A model generated the notes under the pieces. It had not been told where the DNA came from. It ran no database searches and worked only from the letters and a program-made list of their open reading frames with translations. DNA of 36,589 nt from Segatella paludivivens DSM 17968 = JCM 13650 (GTDB taxonomy: Bacteria; Bacteroidota; Bacteroidia; Bacteroidales; Bacteroidaceae): NCBI RefSeq assembly GCF_000373185.1, contig NZ_KB890637.1:36484-73072 (forward strand), in the 5' to 3' direction. A program made the translations under genes and the position numbers. This document shows, piece after piece, positions 16,717 to 24,807 of this stretch (position 1 is its first letter; each line of letters begins with the position of its first letter).

Positions 16717-17643
16717 TTATAGTAGGCGTTTGTAACGCAAAATCCACCATGACATACCTGATACTAAGACAGAGATAACTATTGCTATGATAAATCCAAA
16801 CTTATTTGTTTCCATTCCGTTAAGCAAATTCATACCAAATATACTTGCTATAAGGGTAGGGAACATCATGATAATACTCACAGAAGTGAGCGTACGCATC
16901 ACCGTATTCATGTTATTATTAATGATACTTGAATACGTCTCCATCGTTGATTCCAAAATATCAGAATATATGTTTGTCGTTTCACGTGCCTGTGTCATCT
17001 CAATACTTACGTCCTCAATAAGGTCGGCGTCAAGTTCATCCACCTGAAGTTTGAACTTTAGTTTTTGCAGAAGGTTCTCGTTGCCACGTATTGATGTTAT
17101 GAAATATGTAAGTGAGTCTTGTAGACGGCTTAGTCCTATTAGACTTTCGTTGTTTACTCCCTGATCAAGATTATGCTTTGCTTTCTCAATTAAAGAGTTT
17201 ATCTGTTTGAGTCGTTTCAGATACCAAACAGCACTAGAAAGGAATAGGCGGAATATCAGGTCCACGTAGTCAGTGAATCCTTCTCGTCTTTTCTGCTGAT
17301 AGCTCACGAAGTCTATCATCATATTCGTTTCGTAATAGCACACTGTTATTGTGACATCCTGCTTATGTATTATACCAAGCGGTACAGTAGTGTAGGGCGT
17401 GCGCGAACGAACTTCTTTTACGTATGGTATACGAAGGATGATAAGCATCCATCCGTCATCATATTCATAACGTGCACGCTCGTCGGTATCGCTAATGTCT
17501 GATAGGAAGTAATCTGGTATTTTGAAAGTATCTTCAAGATATTCCTGATCTTCGTCTGTTGGGCATGTAACCTGTATCCAACAATTTGGCTGCCACTCTT
17601 TAAGGGCGCTCAAATTCTCGCTAATGTTCCAGTATGTTCTCAT
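16717..17643 (-). CDS. corA: CorA-family Mg2+/Co2+ transporter
   Basis: The protein has 308 residues. A large cytoplasmic N-terminal domain is followed by a long helix and two C-terminal membrane helices (about 250-270 and 282-301). The family signature GMN is at residues 270-272 in FGMNLLNG, at the end of the first helix as expected. CorA forms a pentameric channel for Mg2+ (and Co2+ or Ni2+). It stands alone between the DUF349 and metY genes. Its promoter box is 131 bp upstream, giving a long leader with two mutually exclusive hairpins (see separate entry), so control at the RNA level is possible. Confidence 0.93.
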   Translation of the reverse strand: MRTYWNISENLSALKEWQPNCWIQVTCPTDEDQEYLEDTFKIPDYFLSDISDTDERARYEYDDGWMLIILRIPYVKEVRSRTPYTTVPLGIIHKQDVTITVCYYETNMMIDFVSYQQKRREGFTDYVDLIFRLFLSSAVWYLKRLKQINSLIEKAKHNLDQGVNNESLIGLSRLQDSLTYFITSIRGNENLLQKLKFKLQVDELDADLIEDVSIEMTQARETTNIYSDILESTMETYSSIINNNMNTVMRTLTSVSIIMMFPTLIASIFGMNLLNGMETNKFGFIIAIVISVLVSGMSWWILRYKRLL

Positions 17644-17646
17644 TGC

Positions 17647-17710
17647 AGCTAATCTCCGTAAAATAGAATCCTAGGTGTGGGGATTAGCTTCAACTAAATC
17701 CTCACGCCTA
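17647..17710 (-). promoter_or_regulatory. Structured leader of corA with two competing hairpins
   Basis: On the minus strand, stem 1 pairs 17697-17710 with 17672-17685 (12 of 14 positions; loop of 11 nt). Stem 2 pairs 17682-17689 with 17647-17654 (perfect 8 bp, AGCTAATC with GATTAGCT). The two stems share 17682-17685 and cannot form together. The right arm of stem 2 lies next to a GGAG at 17654-17657, 10 nt before the start codon, so stem 2 could hide the ribosome site. This resembles a riboswitch or attenuator layout; the signal is unknown, and Mg2+ is only a guess from the gene. Confidence 0.45.
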
Positions 17711-17773
17711 TAAATTAAATGTTTCCGCGTGATAATCGTCCATATATTTGTTATTATGTTTGATTTAACACTG

Positions 17774-17781
17774 CAAAGGTA
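17774..17781 (-). promoter_or_regulatory. -7 promoter box of corA
   Basis: The minus strand reads TACCTTTG, matching TAnnTTTG. It leaves a leader of about 120 nt before the corA start codon. Confidence 0.55.
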
Positions 17782-17866
17782 ACAATTAAATATTAAATAT
17801 TTTCATATCTAATAGGAAATTATTCATTTTTTTCATTCACATGTTTGATGTTCCTTAACATTGTCG

Positions 17867-19150
17867 TTAGATTTTATCCAACGCCTGTTTGATGTCATCA
17901 AGTATATCTTCGCTGTCTTCTATTCCAACAGAAAGTCGGATAAGGTCTGGAGCTATACCTGCTTCACGCAATTGCTCATCAGATAACTGGCGGTGTGTGT
18001 GACTTGCTGGATGAAGCACGCAACTGCGACAGTCGGCAACGTGTGTGACGATGTTAATCAATTCCAGTGAGTCCATCCATTTTATAGCTGTTTCTCTGTC
18101 ACCTTTCAGTCCGAATGCAATTACACCGCATGAACCGTTTGGAAGATATTTCTTTGCAAGTTCATGATTTCGGTCGTTTTTAAGTCCGCAGTAGTGTACC
18201 CATGCAACTCTAGGGTCTTCAGACAGGAATTCAGCTATGCGCTGTGCATTTTTGCAATGCTGAGCCATACGCAGGTGCAGACTCTCTAGTCCTAAATTAA
18301 TAAGGAATGCATTATGTGGTGACTGTACACTTCCAAGGTCGCGCATGATTTGTGCCACTAGTTTTGTGGTATATGCCATATTGCCGAAGCTCTTTGTGTA
18401 TGTCAGTCCGTGATAAGAGTCATCTGGCGTGCATAGTCCTGGGAATCTCTCTGCGTTTGCGTCCCAGTCAAAGTTACCGCTGTCTACTACCACTCCGCCA
18501 ATCGTTGCAGCGTGACCGTCCATATACTTTGTTGTTGAATGTGTAACAATGTCACATCCCCATTCAAAAGGTCGGCAGTTAATTGGTGTAGCAAAAGTAT
18601 TGTCTACAATCAATGGTACACCATTTTTGTGGGCTATCTTTGCGAATTTTTCAATATCCAGAACGTTACATCCAGGGTTTGAAATCGTTTCTCCAAACAT
18701 TGCTTTTGTGTTTGGTTGGAAAGCTTTCATAATGTTTTCCTCTGTGTCTTCAGGATTAACGAATGTGCATTCTATTCCCAGTTTTTTCAGAGTCACTCCA
18801 AACAAGTTGAAAGTTCCGCCATATATCTCATTTGAGGCAACTACGTGGTCACCAGCTTCGCATATATTAAATAGTGCATAGAAGTTAGCTGACTGACCGC
18901 TTGATGTAAGCACGGCTCCAACTCCGCCTTCCAATGCTGCAATCTTCTTTGCTACAGCGTCATTTGTTGGATTTTGCAGTCTACTATAGAAATAGCCGTC
19001 TTTCTTTAAGTCAAAGAGCATAGCCATTTCTTCAGAGTTGTCATATTTAAATGTTGTACTTTGGTACACCGGAACCTCTATTGGTTCTCCGTTTTTAGGT
19101 TCCCATCCTGCCTTTACGCATAGGGTTGAAAGTTTCAGTTCTTTCTTCAT
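17867..19150 (-). CDS. metY: O-acetylhomoserine sulfhydrylase (PLP-dependent)
   Basis: This 427-residue Cys/Met-metabolism PLP enzyme keeps the conserved blocks: SRLQNPT (56-62), SSGQSAN (83-89), GGTFNLF (111-117), the IVDNTFATP Asp region (181-189) and STTKYMDGH, with Lys208 as the expected Schiff-base residue. The length of about 430 and the GHAATIGG run favour O-acetylhomoserine aminocarboxypropyltransferase, which makes homocysteine from O-acetylhomoserine and sulfide, over cystathionine gamma-synthase (about 380-400 residues). A -7 box lies 62 bp upstream. It is a single-gene unit. Confidence 0.93.
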   Translation of the reverse strand: MKKELKLSTLCVKAGWEPKNGEPIEVPVYQSTTFKYDNSEEMAMLFDLKKDGYFYSRLQNPTNDAVAKKIAALEGGVGAVLTSSGQSANFYALFNICEAGDHVVASNEIYGGTFNLFGVTLKKLGIECTFVNPEDTEENIMKAFQPNTKAMFGETISNPGCNVLDIEKFAKIAHKNGVPLIVDNTFATPINCRPFEWGCDIVTHSTTKYMDGHAATIGGVVVDSGNFDWDANAERFPGLCTPDDSYHGLTYTKSFGNMAYTTKLVAQIMRDLGSVQSPHNAFLINLGLESLHLRMAQHCKNAQRIAEFLSEDPRVAWVHYCGLKNDRNHELAKKYLPNGSCGVIAFGLKGDRETAIKWMDSLELINIVTHVADCRSCVLHPASHTHRQLSDEQLREAGIAPDLIRLSVGIEDSEDILDDIKQALDKI

Positions 19151-19211
19151 CAGTAGTATATCTTTCCTTTGTTTAATTAGTTGATTGTCATTAAATCATT
19201 TGATGACGATG

Positions 19212-19219
19212 CAAATTTA
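19212..19219 (-). promoter_or_regulatory. -7 promoter box of metY
   Basis: The minus strand reads TAAATTTG, matching TAnnTTTG, 62 bp upstream of the start codon. No S-box or other riboswitch is evident in the short leader. Confidence 0.45.
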
Positions 19220-19286
19220 CTAAAAAAACGCGTAATAACTTTTGTTTATATATTATTTTGTTACATAAAGTTGCAGAATGATATTC

Positions 19287-20495
19287 TTATTCGCAATTCT
19301 TCATGAATTCATCAAATAGATTCTTCATGTTTCCAGGAACAATGATATGATGATTTCCTATTGGGTTAGTGAGGAAGTAGTTTGTCTTCTCTGCATTCTC
19401 CAGTTGTATCACCTGCTGTGTACGGCATAAGTTTGGCTTAGCCTGACTGCTTACCAGTTCACCATTTTCAGCGAAATGTCTGCTAAGATTACCCGAAACC
19501 TTGAATATTGTCACAGGACCGTTTTTCATATATCCTCTTATTCCTACGCCGATTCCTGATTCAAAGTGCGTATCAAATTCATAGCGCTCAATCATATTAA
19601 ATGGTATTGTGCAGTGAGCAAAAAGCATTTCTCCGCTTGTTGGATTTATGTGTGCAGGGTTAGCCTGAAAACCAGATACCGAAGCCAGTGAATTAGTTAT
19701 AGCCATAGACAGCATTGCCGGAACATCACCTTCGCATGTTGCGATAATACCTTCGCTGTTGAATTTAGCCAGAGCCAGACATCCCGTGTTCTTCACTGCT
19801 GTAAGCAAGTCAAAACAGCGTAGTGTAAAGCCGTTTAAATCATATTTCTTTATAATCACTTTCAGTGCCAGATATATCTGTTCTGCAATTGGCAACGCCT
19901 TCTTAATATTTTCGTTAGGAGCCTTTGCTACCAGTTCTTCTGGGTTAGGCATCGGAATCTCCTTTATCTCGTCTAGCAATTCCTGCATTGGGATATTAAT
20001 GATTTCAATACCAGTTTTAGCCTTCACCGTTTCATAGTCAGCATTACTTGATATCAACCAGTCTGACGGTTCGCCCACAACGCCAAGTCTGCATCCGTCG
20101 AGTTGTTTTCTAGCCAGTCCCACCTTTTCAAGAATATTTATTCTCTCAGCCACATATTCAGTACTGCCGTGCAGTATTTCACCTTTTATATTATGAAGTC
20201 TTAGAAACGACAATATTTCCATTGATGCAGCAAGAGAGTTGCTCTTTCCTGATGTCAGCAGATAAATAGGTTGCTTTGAATTAGCTTGTATTTGTGGAAG
20301 CAGTTTTTTGAAGATACCTTCAGTTCCGCCAGTGCGCACATATATAAGGTTTAATGCGTGATCACCATAATTAGTAAAGTCACTACCAATGAAATCAAAT
20401 TTGATGTTCAGACTGCCTAAAAATTCAGCAGTAGCCCCATCTACAGCCTTTTCGTCGTGAAGCTGTGATGTAAGAGTATAGATTGAAATATTCAT
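19287..20495 (-). CDS. Fucose/arabinose-isomerase-like protein of unknown function
   Basis: The start was moved to the Met at 20495, giving 402 residues beginning MNISIYTLTS. An upstream Met at 20561 is in frame, but a -7 box (20519-20526) lies between them, so the upstream start would not be transcribed. The layout resembles the FucI/AraA superfamily: an N-terminal alpha/beta region, then CEGDVPAML (from about residue 254), NPAHINP and a FAHCTIP motif (about 292-298), where sugar isomerases bind their metal. The overall match is weak and no sugar-utilisation genes are nearby, so a specific substrate cannot be named. No signal peptide is present, so it is cytoplasmic. Confidence 0.75.
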   Translation of the reverse strand: MNISIYTLTSQLHDEKAVDGATAEFLGSLNIKFDFIGSDFTNYGDHALNLIYVRTGGTEGIFKKLLPQIQANSKQPIYLLTSGKSNSLAASMEILSFLRLHNIKGEILHGSTEYVAERINILEKVGLARKQLDGCRLGVVGEPSDWLISSNADYETVKAKTGIEIINIPMQELLDEIKEIPMPNPEELVAKAPNENIKKALPIAEQIYLALKVIIKKYDLNGFTLRCFDLLTAVKNTGCLALAKFNSEGIIATCEGDVPAMLSMAITNSLASVSGFQANPAHINPTSGEMLFAHCTIPFNMIERYEFDTHFESGIGVGIRGYMKNGPVTIFKVSGNLSRHFAENGELVSSQAKPNLCRTQQVIQLENAEKTNYFLTNPIGNHHIIVPGNMKNLFDEFMKNCE

Positions 20496-20518
20496 AATGT
20501 TGTTTTCTGTTTGAGTGC

Positions 20519-20526
20519 CAAAGTTA
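20519..20526 (-). promoter_or_regulatory. -7 promoter box deciding the start of the isomerase-like gene
   Basis: The minus strand reads TAACTTTG, matching TAnnTTTG, 24 bp upstream of the Met at 20495. Any longer reading frame would begin upstream of the inferred transcription start. Confidence 0.55.
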
Positions 20527-20600
20527 CATAAAAATATTATTTTGAGGAATAAATTCTGCATTTTTTCTATTTTATCGTCTTTTGTTTCGTTAGAAATAAG

Positions 20601-20608
20601 TAATTTTG
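20601..20608 (+). promoter_or_regulatory. -7 promoter box of the GNAT-peptidase operon
   Basis: TAATTTTG matches TAnnTTTG, 30 bp before the acetyltransferase start. A TTTG lies 16 bp further upstream (20581-20584), slightly close for a -33 box. Confidence 0.5.
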
Positions 20609-20637
20609 CGTATTAAATATTTAAATAGAGTAGAAAA

Positions 20638-21156
20638 ATGACTATACGTTTGGCAACAGTTGATGACGCTGAAGAATTGTTGGGCATATATGGCCCGTAT
20701 GTAGAACATACCGCAATAACGTTTGAATATGATGTCCCAACCCTCGAAGAATTTCGTAATCGCATTATAAAAACTTTGAGTAGATATCCATATTTGGTAG
20801 CTGAAGAAAATGGAAAGTTGATAGGTTATGCTTATGCCGGACCATTCAAGGAACGAGCTGCTTATCAGTGGGCGGTTGAAACTTCGTTATATTTAGACAG
20901 GAGTTATCGTGGAAATGGTCTTGGTAGAATATTGCATGATGCTTTATGCGATGCTTTGCGTAAGCAGGGTATACTAAATATGAATGCATGTGTTACTTAT
21001 ACATCTAAAGAAGACGAATATCTTACACATGCTAGCTTGAAATTTCATAAGCGATTGGGTTATACTATTGCTGCGCATTTCCATAAGTGCGGCAAGAAGT
21101 TTGATCGTTGGTATGATATTATTTGGATGGAGAAGCATATTGGAGAACATAAATAA
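20638..21156 (+). CDS. GNAT-family N-acetyltransferase (phosphinothricin acetyltransferase-like)
   Basis: The protein has 172 residues, a single GNAT domain. The acetyl-CoA loop RGNGLGR is at residues 91-97. The N-terminal TIRLATVDDAEEL, the GYAYAGPFKERAAYQW segment (about 63-78) and the C-terminal HKCGKKFDRWYDIIWMEK match the PAT/YncA (MnaT) subgroup, which acetylates amino groups of toxic amino-acid analogues or methionine derivatives. The natural substrate is unknown. It is first in a tight plus-strand run: the S9 peptidase starts 9 bp after its stop codon. Confidence 0.9.
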   Translation: MTIRLATVDDAEELLGIYGPYVEHTAITFEYDVPTLEEFRNRIIKTLSRYPYLVAEENGKLIGYAYAGPFKERAAYQWAVETSLYLDRSYRGNGLGRILHDALCDALRKQGILNMNACVTYTSKEDEYLTHASLKFHKRLGYTIAAHFHKCGKKFDRWYDIIWMEKHIGEHK

Positions 21157-21165
21157 AATAATCAA

Positions 21166-23226
21166 ATGAAAAAAATCAGTTTAATTTTACTTGTAATGAT
21201 GTCTTTGTTGAATCTACAGGCACAGAAAAGGGCTTTTCAGATTTCAGACCTCTATCGTGTACAGAGTGTGTATGGTGTGACCGTGTCTCCTGAAGGCAAC
21301 ACCCTTGCTTATGTACATAGCCGCTCTGATTTGAAAAACCACAAATCATATCGTAATATCGCGTTGATGAATTTAAAGAATTTCTCAACACGTGAACTTA
21401 CCACAGACGGTAAGAGTGGTGATGCTATGTGGAGCAAAGACGGAAAAAGTGTTTATTTTATCTCGTCTATAAGCGGCACTCCACAGCTTTATTGCAGTGA
21501 CGGAACGGGTAAAGCTGAAAAACTTACTGATTATGAACTTGGAATAAATGCCCCTGTTCTTTCTCCTGATAATCGTTATGTTGCTTTTACAGCAGACGTG
21601 TTCCCTGAGGCTGGAGCTGACGGCAAGAAGAATGTTGAACTTCAGAAGAAACTTAATGACGGACCTGTTCAGGCTCATATCGCTGATAAGTTGCTTTACA
21701 GACACTGGACTGAATATGCAGATGGAAAATATCAGCATATCATTGTTTATGACTTGAAGGATAAAACCTATACTGATGTCACTCCAGGTGAGTGGGTATC
21801 TCCTGTCTTTATGCCAGGTGGAGGTGTAGGCTTCAACTTCTCTCCTGATAGCAAGGAAATTTGCTTTGTAAGCAATCGCACTCAGCATCAGGAAGCAAAT
21901 ACCAATTGCAATCTTTGGACCGTTCCTGTAAAGGGTGGTGAGGTTAAATGCCTTACTGCAGAGAATGAAGCATGGGATGGAACTCCTATTTATTCTCCAG
22001 ACGGCAAGTATATCGCTTATCGCATGCAGCGTGTTCCTGGATATGAATCAGACAGATTCCTGCTTGCTTTAATCAATCGTCAGACTGGTGAGAAAACTGT
22101 CCTCACAGAGAGTTTCGATAACTGGGTTGATGACTTCAAATGGAGCAGCGACAGTAAGAATATATTTTTCTTGGGTGAGGATACTGGATACCAACCTTTG
22201 TTCAAGGTTAACGTAAAGAGCCATAAGATTAATAAGGTAATCAGCAATCGTGCTATTAACGAATTTGATTTCGATGCTAAGGGCAATTTCTATTATACTT
22301 ATTCAAGAACTGGTAAGCCTAATTCTTTGTACACTTCTTCTGCTAATGGAACTAAGGAACGTCAGATTACATTCCTTAATAAAGAGCTAGAGCAGGAAGT
22401 TGACATCCGCCCATCAGAGACAATGTGGGTTAAGGGTGCTAAAGGTGATGATGTAGAAGTGTTTATCGTTAAGCCTCATGGTTTTGAAGCTGGAAAGAAA
22501 TATCCTTTGATCGTTAATGTACATGGTGGTCCACAGACACAGTGGATGGATAACTTCCGTGGTGACTGGCAGGTATATCCTGGTGCAGGTTATGTTGTAG
22601 CCTATCCTAACCCTCATGGTTCTACAGGACGTGGACAAGCTTTCTGCCGTGCCATCAGTGGCGACTTTGGTGGTGCTCCTTATGAGGATGTTATGAAGGT
22701 CACAGACGCTCTTTCTAAATTGGAATATGTAGACTCTACACGTATGGGAGCTATGGGATGGTCTTATGGTGGTTACTTCATGAACTGGTTACAGGCCAAC
22801 AAGCATCCTTTCAAGTGTCTTGCTTCTATGATGGGACTCTATGACTTGCGCTCTATGTGGGGTGCTACAGAAGAACTTTGGTTCCCTAACTTCGATTTGA
22901 AGGGACAGCCTTGGAATTCTGATCAATATAAAAAGTTCTCTCCATCAGAGTATGTTTCTAATTTCAAGACACCTACATTGATCATCACTGGCGAGAAAGA
23001 CTATCGTGTACCATATACACAGAGTCTTCAATATTTCAATACCCTTCAGACGTTAGGTATTCCTTCTCGCTTGATCGTATTTAAAAATGACGGACATTGG
23101 CCAAGTAATCTTAATTCAATGCCTGTATATTACAATGCTCATCTTGAATGGTTCAACAAATATCTAGGTGGTGCACCTGCTCCTTGGGATACCCAGAAGA
23201 TGGTGTATAACCAGATAGAGTATTAA
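21166..23226 (+). CDS. Exported S9 prolyl-oligopeptidase-family peptidase
   Basis: The protein has 686 residues and a signal peptide (about 1-20, ending NLQAQ). An N-terminal beta-propeller built of WD40-like repeats (for example SPDNRYVAF, SPDGKYIAY) covers about 25-410. The alpha/beta-hydrolase domain follows, with the nucleophile Ser533 in GWSYGG and the likely acid and base Asp612 (GEKDYRVP) and His644 (NDGHWPS). This is the acylaminoacyl-peptidase or DPP5-like branch of S9, which trims short peptides in the periplasm. It lies 12 bp before a C69 dipeptidase, suggesting joint peptide breakdown. It has more G+C than the accessory genes further right. Confidence 0.94.
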   Translation: MKKISLILLVMMSLLNLQAQKRAFQISDLYRVQSVYGVTVSPEGNTLAYVHSRSDLKNHKSYRNIALMNLKNFSTRELTTDGKSGDAMWSKDGKSVYFISSISGTPQLYCSDGTGKAEKLTDYELGINAPVLSPDNRYVAFTADVFPEAGADGKKNVELQKKLNDGPVQAHIADKLLYRHWTEYADGKYQHIIVYDLKDKTYTDVTPGEWVSPVFMPGGGVGFNFSPDSKEICFVSNRTQHQEANTNCNLWTVPVKGGEVKCLTAENEAWDGTPIYSPDGKYIAYRMQRVPGYESDRFLLALINRQTGEKTVLTESFDNWVDDFKWSSDSKNIFFLGEDTGYQPLFKVNVKSHKINKVISNRAINEFDFDAKGNFYYTYSRTGKPNSLYTSSANGTKERQITFLNKELEQEVDIRPSETMWVKGAKGDDVEVFIVKPHGFEAGKKYPLIVNVHGGPQTQWMDNFRGDWQVYPGAGYVVAYPNPHGSTGRGQAFCRAISGDFGGAPYEDVMKVTDALSKLEYVDSTRMGAMGWSYGGYFMNWLQANKHPFKCLASMMGLYDLRSMWGATEELWFPNFDLKGQPWNSDQYKKFSPSEYVSNFKTPTLIITGEKDYRVPYTQSLQYFNTLQTLGIPSRLIVFKNDGHWPSNLNSMPVYYNAHLEWFNKYLGGAPAPWDTQKMVYNQIEY

Positions 23227-23238
23227 AATTATAATGAT

Positions 23239-24666
23239 ATGAAAGAAATCAAGAATTTGCCTTCTGAATGTACTACTATCATTGTAGGAAACAGAATGAC
23301 AGCCGATGGATCACGCATATTGGCGCGTTCCAGTGATTTTGATGCTATGATGGCAATCAATTTCGAAGTCCATGAGGACACTCATTCCGGACCTTCTGAA
23401 TTTATTGCTAAGGATAGCAAGTTCCGCTGTCCGTTGCCTTCTCAGGCTTTGGGCTATACAGCTTTACCTGATTTCCAGTTTCCTGGAGAATGGGGTAGTG
23501 CTGGCTACAACACTGCCGGTGTAGGAATGAGCAGCACAGAGACTATCTTCAGCAGCGACCGTGCATTGTCTTTCGATCCTTATGTTGAAAATGGACTCGC
23601 TGAAAACTGCACCTACAATATTGTTTTGCCTTATATCCATACTGCTCGTGAAGGCGTAGAACGTCTTTCTAAACTGATCGAGGAATATGGTTCAGCAGAA
23701 GGTTTCGCAATCGGCTTCATTGATGACAAAGAAACTTGGTATCTTGAAAATGCTTGCGGCCATCGTTGGCTTGCTTGCCGCATACCGGCAAACCGTTATT
23801 TCGTTACCGGCAATCAAAGCCGTTATCGTGATTACGATCCTAAAGATAAAGAGAACTTTATGGCATCAGCCGATTTAATTGAGTTTGCCGAGAAAAATGG
23901 ATTGTACGATCCTGCTAAAGGCAAGTTTGATTTCCATGAGGCTTATTCACGTGATGAGAAGTTAGACACCACCTATAATTACCCTCGTGTATGGGGATTG
24001 CAGAAGATGTTCTCACCTTCAATAAAGAATGATGTGACACGTAATGATTTCCCTGTTTATGCTAAGGCAGATAAGCCTATCAGTATATCAGATTTGCGCA
24101 CTGCGTTCAGATTCCATTACAACGATACCGAGCACGATCCATATCTGCATAATAATGGTAAGGAACCTTATCGCCCTGTAGCTATATTCCGTACCACTCA
24201 GACGCATATATTGCAGGTGCGCAACGATCTTCCTCAGTCTATCGGCTGTCTTTCTTATGTTGCATTGGGAATGGCAGACTTGGGAGTCTTCCTTCCATTG
24301 TATCAGGGTGTAAAGTCATATCCACGCCAGTATAGCATTGGTAACAACAATTCTGATAGTCATTCAGCCTATTGGAAGTTCCGCAAAGTAATGACTTTAG
24401 GAATGGTAAACTATAATGCTTATGCTCCTGTCATCCACGAGGTATATTTAAAGCTAGAGACAGAGAATGACCAACGTCAGAAGGAGATGGAAGCAGAGTA
24501 TTTAAAGTTGTACAAAACAGAACCAATGAAGGCTAACGACATGTTGCAGCAGTTCTCAGACAGCATCTTGTTGCATGCGCTCGACGTCGCTGATGCATTA
24601 ACTGAAAAACTCTTCACGTTATTGGCTCAGGATATTCAGAAAGAATATCTATTCCACGGAGCATAA
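23239..24666 (+). CDS. C69-family dipeptidase
   Basis: The protein has 475 residues. The N-terminal nucleophile region reads ECTTIIVGNRMTADGSRILARSSDFD with Cys11, as in peptidase family C69 (PepD-like). No signal peptide precedes it, so it is probably cytoplasmic and self-processed after residue 10. GEWGSAGYNTAGVGMSSTE (about 88-106) and FAIGFIDDKETWYLENACGHRWLA are further family segments. It should cleave a range of dipeptides. It is the last gene of the GNAT-S9-C69 run and is followed by a strong terminator. Confidence 0.92.
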   Translation: MKEIKNLPSECTTIIVGNRMTADGSRILARSSDFDAMMAINFEVHEDTHSGPSEFIAKDSKFRCPLPSQALGYTALPDFQFPGEWGSAGYNTAGVGMSSTETIFSSDRALSFDPYVENGLAENCTYNIVLPYIHTAREGVERLSKLIEEYGSAEGFAIGFIDDKETWYLENACGHRWLACRIPANRYFVTGNQSRYRDYDPKDKENFMASADLIEFAEKNGLYDPAKGKFDFHEAYSRDEKLDTTYNYPRVWGLQKMFSPSIKNDVTRNDFPVYAKADKPISISDLRTAFRFHYNDTEHDPYLHNNGKEPYRPVAIFRTTQTHILQVRNDLPQSIGCLSYVALGMADLGVFLPLYQGVKSYPRQYSIGNNNSDSHSAYWKFRKVMTLGMVNYNAYAPVIHEVYLKLETENDQRQKEMEAEYLKLYKTEPMKANDMLQQFSDSILLHALDVADALTEKLFTLLAQDIQKEYLFHGA

Positions 24667-24693
24667 TAACTTTTAAGAATATCTATAAACAAT

Positions 24694-24733
24694 CACAGGC
24701 ACTTGCTACTATCGCAAGTGCCTGTGTTGTTTA
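24694..24733 (+). terminator. Terminator after the C69 dipeptidase
   Basis: A perfect 13-bp stem (CACAGGCACTTGC with GCAAGTGCCTGTG, loop TACTATC) is followed by TTGTTTAT. It closes the plus-strand peptidase operon 27 bp after its last stop codon. Confidence 0.85.
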
Positions 24734-24741
24734 TATGCTAC

Positions 24742-24803
24742 ATATTCTCCCGCAAAATCTTAAAGTTGTTGTAGCTTGTCTGCGTGAATCTGCGTGAGAA
24801 ATA
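24742..24803 (-). repeat. Degraded copy of the CGCAGA/TCTGCG repeat (left of hipA)
   Basis: The segment contains CTCCCGCA, then GTCTGCGTGAATCTGCGTG. It is a shortened relative of the unit at 27094-27180, sharing the TTGTAGNTTGTCTGCGT middle part, and has the same orientation as the left array. It abuts the 3' end of hipA. Confidence 0.6.
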
Positions 24804-24807
24804 AATA

